From contig CACKLF010000003.1 in NCBI GenBank assembly GCA_902600895.1, forward strand, positions 1 to 64,000: 64,000 nt of DNA. Direction: 5' to 3'. Shown here one piece after another: positions 1 to 7,327 of this stretch. Each line of letters starts with the position of its first letter. Positions within the stretch are counted from its first letter, which is position 1. Source of the stretch: an uncultured Alphaproteobacteria bacterium. Lineage in GTDB: Bacteria; Pseudomonadota; Alphaproteobacteria; Rhodobacterales; Rhodobacteraceae. Below the pieces are notes generated by a model. That model made no database searches. It saw nothing but the letters and a program-made list of their open reading frames with translations, and was not told the origin of the DNA. Made by a program: the position numbers and the translations under genes.

Positions 1-266
1 TAGATGGAATAGAGGACGCAATAATATCAATTGTGTTTAATCAAGACCAAAAACATACTACAGTGAAAGTAATTGATAATGGTAAAGGGATAGACGAACC
101 AGATAAGATTTTTGAACCCTTTTTTACAACTAAAGCTCAAGGAAAGGGTGTTGGTCTCGGCTTGTCTATTTCAGCAGATCTAGCCCAAAAATTTGGTGGT
201 GGTTTGAGGGCAGCTAATTTGACGCCATTTGGATCAGAATTTACATTAACTCTTAAAAATGGGTAA
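1..266 (+). CDS. DctB-like sensor histidine kinase, C-terminal fragment (5' end outside window)
   Basis: The frame is open from base 3, so the gene starts upstream and only the last ~88 codons are visible. They form the ATP-binding HATPase_c domain: an N-box remnant (DGIEDAI), the G1 box (VIDNGKGI), the F box (EPFFTTK) and the G2 box (GVGLGLSIS), then FGG-L-AAN and G-x-x-F. This ending is typical of DctB-type kinases, which sense C4-dicarboxylates. The sensing and phosphoacceptor parts are not in view, so the ligand is unknown. The response regulator begins 6 bases after the stop, so the two are almost certainly cotranscribed and partners. The GTG at base 33 could be read as a start but would cut through the kinase domain. 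Confidence 0.85.
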   Translation, partial: DGIEDAIISIVFNQDQKHTTVKVIDNGKGIDEPDKIFEPFFTTKAQGKGVGLGLSISADLAQKFGGGLRAANLTPFGSEFTLTLKNG

Positions 267-272
267 TACCTT

Positions 273-854
273 GTGGATACGAATAGTTGTGACCTGATAA
301 TAATTGATGATGAAAAAGATGTCAGAGACAGTCTTAAACAGATGTTTTCAATAGACGGATTTGAAGTTTTTGAAACTCACAGTGCAATAGATGCATTAAG
401 TTTATTATCTGGTGACTTTGGTGGAGTAGTGATCTGTGACATTAGAATGCCAGAGATGGACGGCCTCGTTTTTCTGACTAAAGTTCGAAAACTTGATAAG
501 CTTCTGCCAGTTGTGCTGATAACCGGACATGGAGATGTGAAATTAGCTGTGAAATCCTTAAAGTTGGGTGCTACAGACTTTTTGGAAAAGCCATTCAATC
601 CTGAAGAATTACTGAAAAAGGTTAAACTTCTATGTTACCAGCGAAAGGAAGTTTTAAAGTCATTACATCAAAAAGCACATGTTTCATTGAAGGAAATGAC
701 AGATGAATTTGAGAAAGAAAGAATTATATATCATCTAAAGAAACACGATGGAAGAATTCTTGCTGTAATGAAAGATTTAAAGCTGCCACGAAGGACACTA
801 AACGAAAAGATGGCAAAATATGGAATAAATCGAAAATTTTACGTAAAAGAATGA
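273..854 (+). CDS. DctD-like response regulator lacking the sigma-54 AAA+ domain
   Basis: 193 aa. Residues ~6-125 are a receiver domain with acidic pocket D12-D13, phosphoacceptor D56, T84 and K106; the stretch around ITGHGDVKLAVKSLKLGATD is close to DctD. Residues ~140-190 are a Fis-type helix-turn-helix (LPRRTLNEKM), again as at the DctD C terminus. The ~240-residue AAA+ sigma-54-activating domain that normally lies between them is absent, giving an ActR/RegA-like two-domain layout with DctD-like ends. It starts at GTG just after the kinase gene and is presumably phosphorylated by it. Without the AAA+ domain it should act as an ordinary DNA-binding activator or repressor rather than drive sigma-54 polymerase (inference). 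Targets are unknown; no transporter lies alongside within the window. Confidence 0.85.
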   Translation: MDTNSCDLIIIDDEKDVRDSLKQMFSIDGFEVFETHSAIDALSLLSGDFGGVVICDIRMPEMDGLVFLTKVRKLDKLLPVVLITGHGDVKLAVKSLKLGATDFLEKPFNPEELLKKVKLLCYQRKEVLKSLHQKAHVSLKEMTDEFEKERIIYHLKKHDGRILAVMKDLKLPRRTLNEKMAKYGINRKFYVKE

Positions 855-857
855 AAG

Positions 858-1559
858 CTATGCCAACATTTGATTATGTTTCTTTTTCATCAGTTCTTTG
901 GCAGTTTCAACAGCTACTGCTGCATCTCTGCAGTATGCATCAGCGCCTATTGCCTTGCTGAATTCTTCGTTAAGAGGAGCTCCACCCACCAAAATAACAT
1001 AGTCTTCCCGTATACCCTGCTGAACCAAAGTGTCTATAACAACCTTCATGTAAGGCATAGTCGTTGTAAGAAGTGCCGACATGCCCAATATATCAGCCTT
1101 CTCATTTGTAATGGCATTAACATAGTTTTCTACTGGATTATTAATGCCTAGGTCAATTACTTCAAAACCAGCTCCCTCCATCATCATACAGACTAAGTTT
1201 TTTCCAATGTCATGAATATCACCTTTAACAGTGCCAATAACCATCTTTCCAAGCCTAGGAGCGCCTGTTTCCGCAAGTAAAGGTTTGAGTATTGCCATCC
1301 CAGCTTTCATCGCATTAGCTGCCAATAGAACTTCAGGTACGAAAAGAATTCCATCTCTAAAATCTATCCCTACAATTCTCATTCCTTCGACTAAAGCTTT
1401 GGTCAAAACGTCATATGGGGTCCAATCTCTCTGTAAAAGAATATTTACACCCTCCTCAATTTCTTCCTTCAATCCGTCATAAAGATCATCATGCATCTGA
1501 AGCACCAAATCTTCATCGTTTAGATCTTCCAGAATTATATCATCTTCATCTTCACTCAT
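858..1559 (-). CDS. Corrinoid (B12-binding) protein of the MtbC/MetH-like methyl carrier family
   Basis: 233 aa. The N-terminal ~90 residues are the helical cap (EEGVNILLQRDWTPYDVL, then FVPEVLLAANAMKAG) and residues ~103-225 are the Rossmann-like B12 domain. The cobalamin motif DxHxxG is present as D114-H116-G119, with the later GGAP loop. Such proteins carry a methyl group on cobalt between two methyltransferases. A strong GGAGGT ribosome site lies 5 bases before the ATG. No corrinoid methyltransferase is adjacent; the only candidate in the window is the homocysteine-methyltransferase-family gene 60 kb away. Its methyl donor (methylamine, betaine or other) cannot be told. It ends 3 bases from the convergent regulator gene. 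Confidence 0.88.
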   Translation of the reverse strand: MSEDEDDIILEDLNDEDLVLQMHDDLYDGLKEEIEEGVNILLQRDWTPYDVLTKALVEGMRIVGIDFRDGILFVPEVLLAANAMKAGMAILKPLLAETGAPRLGKMVIGTVKGDIHDIGKNLVCMMMEGAGFEVIDLGINNPVENYVNAITNEKADILGMSALLTTTMPYMKVVIDTLVQQGIREDYVILVGGAPLNEEFSKAIGADAYCRDAAVAVETAKELMKKKHNQMLA

Positions 1560-1690
1560 AACGCACCTCCAACCTACTGTTATTTATTATAAATATTTCA
1601 TATAAATAAAATACAATAAACGACATCAGGAGGTATATTTTCGACTAATTTGGTTCCAAGGGAATATTTCAGCGTAAAGTAGACTTTACA

Positions 1691-2101
1691 CTACTGATAC
1701 TCATGGATTTTTTGTATGATAGAGCGTAGTCCGTTGGAGCGCTGTGAAGAAAGATGTGAAAGTAAATCTAACTCGTTAAATTTTTCAAAAGGATTTATTT
1801 TTGAAATATCAGATATTGGCAATCCGTCATAAATTGATCCAATAACTGCTATTAAGCCTTTAACAATCAATGCATCTGAGTCTCCGTTGAAAATAAGCTT
1901 GCAGGAACCATCTTTTTCCTCAGACGCTAATTTTAACCATACTTGAGAAGCACAGCCATGCACCTTATTTAAATCTGATTTATAAGATAGGTCGAATTCT
2001 GGTATTTCTCTACCAAGATCAATAATGTAAGAATACCTGTCTTCCCAGTCTTCAATAATTTCAAAATCTGCTTTTATAGAGTTAAAATCTTTAAATTTCA
2101 T
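1691..2101 (-). CDS. sufE: SufE-family cysteine desulfuration protein
   Basis: 136 aa, the usual SufE length. SufE takes persulfide sulfur from a cysteine desulfurase (SufS) and passes it to the Suf scaffold for iron-sulphur cluster assembly. The acceptor cysteine is C50 in the conserved VHGCASQVW motif, followed by the F-N-G-DSDALIVKGLIA segment typical of the family. The ATG overlaps the stop of the RNase D gene by 4 bases (ATGA), so the two are translationally coupled. No other suf genes are in the window. This supply role fits a genome with many Fe-S proteins, including the multi-cluster cyclase at 59.3 kb. Confidence 0.9.
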   Translation of the reverse strand: MKFKDFNSIKADFEIIEDWEDRYSYIIDLGREIPEFDLSYKSDLNKVHGCASQVWLKLASEEKDGSCKLIFNGDSDALIVKGLIAVIGSIYDGLPISDISKINPFEKFNELDLLSHLSSQRSNGLRSIIQKIHEYQ

Positions 2102-3273
2102 TTTCCTGGAGTGCTTTTAATAATTTTCAAATTTCCATTTTGTATAGATAGTGCAATCTTACCATTTTTCAACTTAAGAGCACTCGATCCGAATATTTCT
2201 TTTCTCCAACCATTAACTGCTTTTGATACCGGTCTGTTATTTGATGCGATGTCTTTAAGGTCATCAACGGATGCAATTATTTTTGAAGCCACTCCTGACT
2301 GTTCTGAAGAAAAAGTGAGCAATACCTTTAATAATTCAACAAGGTTATGATCATACTTATCATCTTTTTGATAGAAATCTCTACTAATATTTGGAGCTTT
2401 CGTTGGATCTGCGTTGATTACAATTGCTTGAATATTTTTACCGATCCAATTTTTTTGAGATTCTTTGGGTAAAAATCGTAACTTTGATAATTCTGATGAA
2501 TTAACTGGTTTTTTTGCAGCTATTTCTAAAATTGCATCATCAGAAAAAATTTTTCTTCGATTAATATTTTTATTTTGGGCCTCTTTCTCTCTGAACTCAG
2601 CTAAATCCCTCAATATCGACAAATATTTACTATTTCCCCCTCTAATTTTAATACGTCGCCAGGCCTCGCTTGGGTCAGGAAAATAACTTTTTGTATCGCA
2701 AAGCCTTTCCATTTCTTCTTTGACCCACAACTCCCGCTCATTTTCATCTAATTTAGCTTTGAGGTATAAATATACATCTCTTAAAAATGTCACATCACCA
2801 ATTGCATATCTGCATTGTTCAGACGTCAGAGGTCTATATGCCCAATTGGAGAACCGACTAGATTTATCTAATGACACCCCAACACATTCTTTTACTAACT
2901 TTTCATAACTAATTTGATCACCAAAACCACATACCATGGCTGCTATTTGGGTATCAAATATTGGATTTGGAATATATCCACTTATGGAAAAGAAAATCTC
3001 CAAGTCTTGTCGTGCAGCATGAAATACTTTTAAAACTGTAGAGTCTTTCATTAGATCAAAAAAAGATGTCAAATCTAAACTCTTATTTAATGGGTCAATC
3101 AATGCAGAGTCTTGCTCTCCATTTTCACCTTTAAAAGCAATTTGGATTAGGCATAAATCAGCATAATAGGTTTTCTCTCTGATAAACTCTGTATCTATTG
3201 TTACAAAAGGCTTCTTTGACGCTGAAATGATAAATGTATCAATTTCTCTAGTTGAGGAGAGTATATTCATCAA
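2098..3273 (-). CDS. rnd: Ribonuclease D
   Basis: 391 aa. DEDD-family 3'-5' exoribonuclease that trims tRNA 3' ends. The catalytic acids are visible: D27 and E29 in IDTEF, D90 in HAARQDLEIFF and D160 in YAIGDV with Y156, making it DEDDy type. The HRDC-like C-terminal half follows (~residues 205-390). Length and motif spacing match the family. It is the first gene of a two-gene unit with sufE. The ORF opens with two consecutive ATG codons; the first was taken. Confidence 0.93.
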   Translation of the reverse strand: MMNILSSTREIDTFIISASKKPFVTIDTEFIREKTYYADLCLIQIAFKGENGEQDSALIDPLNKSLDLTSFFDLMKDSTVLKVFHAARQDLEIFFSISGYIPNPIFDTQIAAMVCGFGDQISYEKLVKECVGVSLDKSSRFSNWAYRPLTSEQCRYAIGDVTFLRDVYLYLKAKLDENERELWVKEEMERLCDTKSYFPDPSEAWRRIKIRGGNSKYLSILRDLAEFREKEAQNKNINRRKIFSDDAILEIAAKKPVNSSELSKLRFLPKESQKNWIGKNIQAIVINADPTKAPNISRDFYQKDDKYDHNLVELLKVLLTFSSEQSGVASKIIASVDDLKDIASNNRPVSKAVNGWRKEIFGSSALKLKNGKIALSIQNGNLKIIKSTPGK

Positions 3274-3304
3274 ATTTCTGACATATACATGAAGATTTCG
3301 TTAA

Positions 3305-4096
3305 TTACGTTTTCCATGATGGATCAATTTTATCTAGCAGTCTTATAAATGCTGGCCACTCTGGGTGTCTAACCGCAGCACCCCCTTGAGCAGTTCCACC
3401 CTCAAACTGTTCCCTAGTATGGATCATTACCTTTCTAGGAATTTTACTAATCTTTTGTCCTGAGGCTAGTGCCCGAAGTTGAATATCACTATTTCGGATA
3501 AATACTTGATGCCTTACAAAGGCCCAAATTGCATTTGGACCTGCCGTAAGAAGGCCATGGTTTTTAAGTAATAAGGTATGGTTTTTTCTACCAAGAGATT
3601 TTATTAATCGCTTCTTTTCTGACGAATCTAGAACTATTCCTTCAAAATCATGATAGCCTACACGCTCAAAAATTTGGCATCCCTCCTGGACCATTGGAAG
3701 AGCTTTGAGGTTAAGCGCTGACATTGTTTGACTAATAGGTTCATGAGTGTGCATTACGCAATGCAAGTCATTAGGCCTAGCCTGATGAACTGCCGAATGT
3801 ATGTTATATCCCGCCTTATTTATGGGCCAGTCTTCATTATCTAACTTATTTCCTTCTAAATCTAACTTGACCAAATTAGAGGCCTTAATTTCGTCATATC
3901 GCAAGCCAAACGGATTTATTAGAAAAGTATTAGTATTTGGTATCCTTAAAGTAATATGATTATATACTACACTGGTCCAGCCGTAATAGTTTGTTAATCT
4001 ATATACTGCTGCAAGATCTACTCTAGAGCGCCATTCATCTTCTGAGTATTTTTTTGGTCTTTTGGGATATTTGATTGATAAACTTTCGATACTCAT
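3305..4096 (-). CDS. Class II aldolase/adducin-family protein
   Basis: 263 aa. It belongs to the fuculose-1-phosphate aldolase/adducin fold. The zinc-binding histidines are H116 and H118 (HCVMHTHEP) and H180 (LLLKNHGLLT). Family members act as sugar-phosphate aldolases, decarboxylases or epimerases; many alphaproteobacterial relatives of this length have no assigned substrate. The 17-base gap from the PanE-like gene upstream on the same strand suggests one transcript, with this gene distal. The substrate cannot be predicted. Confidence 0.85.
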   Translation of the reverse strand: MSIESLSIKYPKRPKKYSEDEWRSRVDLAAVYRLTNYYGWTSVVYNHITLRIPNTNTFLINPFGLRYDEIKASNLVKLDLEGNKLDNEDWPINKAGYNIHSAVHQARPNDLHCVMHTHEPISQTMSALNLKALPMVQEGCQIFERVGYHDFEGIVLDSSEKKRLIKSLGRKNHTLLLKNHGLLTAGPNAIWAFVRHQVFIRNSDIQLRALASGQKISKIPRKVMIHTREQFEGGTAQGGAAVRHPEWPAFIRLLDKIDPSWKT

Positions 4097-4113
4097 TCGA
4101 TTTTCCTTTGGCG

Positions 4114-5034
4114 CTATCTGAAATTATTCTCTAATTCCGAAATTATAGCATACATTACTTTATTATATGGAGTCTGTACATTAGCTTTTTCCCCATTTTC
4201 TATTATCTGTCCAGTAATTGAATTTATTTCTGTTTTTCTACGATTTAAAACATCAACTAACATTGATGGTTTATGCTTTCCGTGCTCGGTAATTGACACA
4301 GTAAACATCTGAATAATATCCTCCTCATTAAGATTAACGCCCACCTGACTCCCAACAAAACACCCTTCTGAGATAATATTTTTTGCTAAACTTATAAGAG
4401 ATTGTGATTTTCCAATCTCTTCGGGGCATCCGCGTATCAGCGCACAGATAACGTTCACAGCGGAATTAAAAATTGCTTTTCTCCAAATATCTACTGAAAT
4501 ATTTTTATTTAATAGGCTTTTAATTCCACACTTATTTAATAAAAACAATATCTTATTTGCAATATTTAAATCATTTTCTAGAAGTGGGTAAAGTATTGTC
4601 TCATGTGATCCAGAGGAAACCACAGTGCCTGGCGCCTCCAAATCTGCAGGTAAAGTTGTACAACCGTAAACAACTTTTTTTGAAAAACGATTAAGTATTT
4701 TGTCATTACCAATTCCATTTTGTAAAGTTACCAAAACAGTGTTGCTATGTATCAAGTGTTTTATAGACTCCAAAGCACTGACAGTGTCCTTAGATTTTGT
4801 GAAAATAAAGATAGCATCATATGAGGCATTCCAATCTTTCACAGCTTCGTTGCTAATGCAGTCTATTTCTATTATTTCATTTTTACCATTCGTTTTAAGA
4901 GTCAAGCCATTTGAACGAACGACCTTTAAGTGTTCCTTGTTCTTTATAACAAGTGTTACTCTGTTTCCAATAAGTTGCAAGCGGCCACCAAAGTAAGAAC
5001 CTAGCGCACCAGCCCCTATAATCAAAAACTCCAT
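4114..5034 (-). CDS. 2-dehydropantoate 2-reductase (PanE/ApbA family)
   Basis: 306 aa, the usual length. The N terminus is an NADPH-binding Rossmann motif (GAGALGSYFGGRL, residues ~7-19). The C-terminal helical domain carries the family catalytic lysine in DIWRKAIFNSAVN and a later conserved glutamate (RRKTEINSITG). PanE reduces ketopantoate to pantoate for coenzyme A synthesis, but many paralogues act on other 2-keto acids. Its position between a class II aldolase and a metallo-hydrolase rather than pan genes leaves the physiological substrate open. Confidence 0.85.
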   Translation of the reverse strand: MEFLIIGAGALGSYFGGRLQLIGNRVTLVIKNKEHLKVVRSNGLTLKTNGKNEIIEIDCISNEAVKDWNASYDAIFIFTKSKDTVSALESIKHLIHSNTVLVTLQNGIGNDKILNRFSKKVVYGCTTLPADLEAPGTVVSSGSHETILYPLLENDLNIANKILFLLNKCGIKSLLNKNISVDIWRKAIFNSAVNVICALIRGCPEEIGKSQSLISLAKNIISEGCFVGSQVGVNLNEEDIIQMFTVSITEHGKHKPSMLVDVLNRRKTEINSITGQIIENGEKANVQTPYNKVMYAIISELENNFR

Positions 5035-5053
5035 TTTATTGCCTCAATTTTAA

Positions 5054-5761
5054 TTAAACTGAGAAAGTATTAAGAACTTCGGGCTCTATAATATTTACTT
5101 CTGGCAAACTATTTTTCAGTTTTGTAGCAGTTTGCTCCAAAAGTGGGAAAGTTCTGTAATGACAAGGAATCAGTGTTTTGAAATTGAAAAACCTTTTTGC
5201 AGCGTATGCAGCTCTTTTCATATCCATTGTAAAATGCCCTCCGCAACATAAAATACCAACTTCTGGATTGTGTAAATCATTAAAAATTTCCATATCAGCC
5301 ATCACATCTGTGTCTCCAGAAAAGTAAATTGTCTTTTCTTGTGTTGAGATCATATAACCCACTTCAGATCCTCCGTAATGTGGTTTTCCGTCAATTTGGA
5401 ATGAAGATGAATGAGAGGCCGAAACCATCGTAATGCTAATCTCTCCAAGAGAAACAGTACCGCCTTTATTGAAACCTGTAGTTTTTACACCGTGGGAGCC
5501 TTCATAGAATTGCATTAAATCATAAATACCAACTATTGGAATATCCTTTTGTTTAGCAATTTCGATAGCGTCTGCTGAATGATCAGAATGTGCATGACTC
5601 AATAGAATGAACTCACATCCTTCTAAAACATTATCGCGCTCATCAATTGGAAACATTGGATTTCCAGTTAACCAAGGATCAATCAGAAAAACACTATTTT
5701 TGTATTGGAGTTTGAAGCCACTGTGACCTAACCAAGTTATTTTGAATGAATTGTTTGCCAT
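5054..5761 (-). CDS. UPF0173-type metal-dependent hydrolase (beta-lactamase fold)
   Basis: 235 aa. Compact MBL-fold protein of the UPF0173 family. Metal ligands are seen as H56-x-H58-x-D60-H61 (LLSHAHSDHS), a distal aspartate in FSGDTDV and a later histidine in CHYRTFPLL. The opening ITWLGHSGFKL is the family signature. No specific reaction is established for this family. It is the first gene of a leftward run with the PanE-like and aldolase genes (spacing ~20 bases) and is divergent from the DMT transporter across 90 bases that must hold both promoters. Confidence 0.85.
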   Translation of the reverse strand: MANNSFKITWLGHSGFKLQYKNSVFLIDPWLTGNPMFPIDERDNVLEGCEFILLSHAHSDHSADAIEIAKQKDIPIVGIYDLMQFYEGSHGVKTTGFNKGGTVSLGEISITMVSASHSSSFQIDGKPHYGGSEVGYMISTQEKTIYFSGDTDVMADMEIFNDLHNPEVGILCCGGHFTMDMKRAAYAAKRFFNFKTLIPCHYRTFPLLEQTATKLKNSLPEVNIIEPEVLNTFSV

Positions 5762-5851
5762 GAATATTCCTTTGAATTTTTATTATTCAATTTTATTTCA
5801 GCGAAAGATATTGTCGAGAAGATATTATTACTATAAGATATTGTTTGGCAA

Positions 5852-6721
5852 ATGACAAAAAATCATGCGATAATAACTATATTATCTGGAAGCGTTTTCA
5901 TGAGTTTTGTTGGCGTGTTATTAAGGCTTTTGGAGGCAGCTAATGGTTTTCAAGTCTTATTTTATCGTTCATTCGGATTAGCATTGATAGTTTTTCTTTT
6001 CATATGCTTTTGGCGAAAAATCACACCTCAAAAAGCAATTCTAAGCCTTGACCGAAGTGATTGTTTAATTGGTTTAAACCTAGCCATAGCATTTTCTATG
6101 TATGTATTTGCTATGTTTAACAGCTCGGTGTCTTCAACTTTATTTATTTTAAGTATAACTCCATTTCTTGCAGCAGTTTTAGGATGGTTATTTCTCAATG
6201 AAAGATTAATGATTCGAACGTATTTTTCAATTTTTCTTGCCACGCTAGGTGTAGTAATCATGGTGTATGATGGATTGGCTTTTCAGAGAACTATCGGAAA
6301 TATATATGCATTTGTTTCTGGTGTATCGTTCGCCCTAGCAATACTTTTTGCACGACTTAGTAAAAAAAAAGATGTCCTTGGCGGAACTTTCTTAGGAGGA
6401 ATTTTTTGTATATTTTTTGGCTTAATGGCATGTTCGTTTTCCGCATCAAGTCTTTCAATATTGTTTTACGATTTTCTAATTCTGATATTTATGGGTAGTT
6501 TTACCATTGGTATTGGAATAATGTTGGTCACTTTAGGTACACCATACGTCCCTACATCAGAGGTTTGCTTACTTGTTTTACTAGAAAGCGTATTAGGTAG
6601 TATCTGGCCTTGGATTTTTATTGGTGAGAAGATGTCCCCACTAGAAGTTTTAGGTGCTTCAATAATAATATTTGCGATAATACTGTTTTCAGTTGTATCT
6701 CGGATCAGCCAAACCTCCTAA
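5852..6721 (+). CDS. EamA/DMT-family membrane transporter
   Basis: 289 aa with about ten hydrophobic segments in two repeats of five (EamA domains at residues ~5-135 and ~150-285), typical of drug/metabolite transporters. The Glu near the end of the fourth helix pair (FLNERLMIR) and the second-half counterpart (IGEKMSPLEVLGA) are characteristic. These carriers export or import amino acids, nucleosides and other small metabolites; the substrate cannot be read from sequence. The stop overlaps the convergent PF06684 gene by 4 bases. Confidence 0.87.
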   Translation: MTKNHAIITILSGSVFMSFVGVLLRLLEAANGFQVLFYRSFGLALIVFLFICFWRKITPQKAILSLDRSDCLIGLNLAIAFSMYVFAMFNSSVSSTLFILSITPFLAAVLGWLFLNERLMIRTYFSIFLATLGVVIMVYDGLAFQRTIGNIYAFVSGVSFALAILFARLSKKKDVLGGTFLGGIFCIFFGLMACSFSASSLSILFYDFLILIFMGSFTIGIGIMLVTLGTPYVPTSEVCLLVLLESVLGSIWPWIFIGEKMSPLEVLGASIIIFAIILFSVVSRISQTS

Positions 6722-7320
6722 ATACCCGCAGGGTTGTCCACGGATTTACCTAATCTCTCAAGGTCGGAATATCTATCCCCAATTCTATGATGAGGTCTTC
6801 CACTAGTTGCGGCGCCTAAGGCAACTACAATCTCATCGACATCAGGTGCATCATAAATTGAAAACTGCACTGTTATATAGTGAGACCTTCGTCCTGTATC
6901 ATGCTTATCCATGAGTGGAATATTGATCTGAGTATTGGCAGGACCGCGACTGTTTGTAAAACCAAGGTAACTTTTTGCCCCAACTGCCTCTCTGTAAAAG
7001 TTTCCAAATTTCAAAGTATGTATAATTGCTGATGCATGCTCTATTTCACAACTAGTACCTGCCACAGCTGCCTTTCCATATGCCTCAATTTTTTCTCCTG
7101 AGCCTATAAGCGAAATTAATCTATCTGTTAATGCCTTGCCCATTATTGGTGCTATGCGATCAATTTCGGGAGTTAAGTCCTGTATGAAGCCTTTACCTTT
7201 CCATGGATTTGATAACACAGCGGCTACCCCAACAATTCTTAGTGGAATTTTGGCCTTTTTATTGCCCTCCTTAAAGATAGTTTCATCAAATGTTACTATT
7301 TTTCTTAACTCATCTATCAT
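6718..7320 (-). CDS. Amino acid synthesis family protein (PF06684, formerly DUF1185)
   Basis: 200 aa. It matches the PF06684 family, whose solved member has a chorismate-mutase-like trimeric fold and is only tentatively linked to amino-acid metabolism. Recognisable stretches are GKAAVAGTSCEIEHASA, the SRGPANTQINIPLMDKHD region and ALGAATSGRPHHRIGD. It is the last gene of the leftward RidA operon, 7 bases after the fusion gene, with an AGGGAG ribosome site. PF06684 genes often sit beside luciferase-like monooxygenases and flavin reductases (from memory), as here, so I infer a role on the product of that monooxygenase system rather than in biosynthesis. Confidence 0.8.
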   Translation of the reverse strand: MIDELRKIVTFDETIFKEGNKKAKIPLRIVGVAAVLSNPWKGKGFIQDLTPEIDRIAPIMGKALTDRLISLIGSGEKIEAYGKAAVAGTSCEIEHASAIIHTLKFGNFYREAVGAKSYLGFTNSRGPANTQINIPLMDKHDTGRRSHYITVQFSIYDAPDVDEIVVALGAATSGRPHHRIGDRYSDLERLGKSVDNPAGI

Positions 7321-7327
7321 CTCTCTG

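Noticed and set aside
1632..1644. 13-base motif GGTATATTTTCGA shared with 10738-10750 as a common operator
   Set aside because: In an AT-rich 64-kb window, 13-base matches are expected by chance and the motif has no symmetry.
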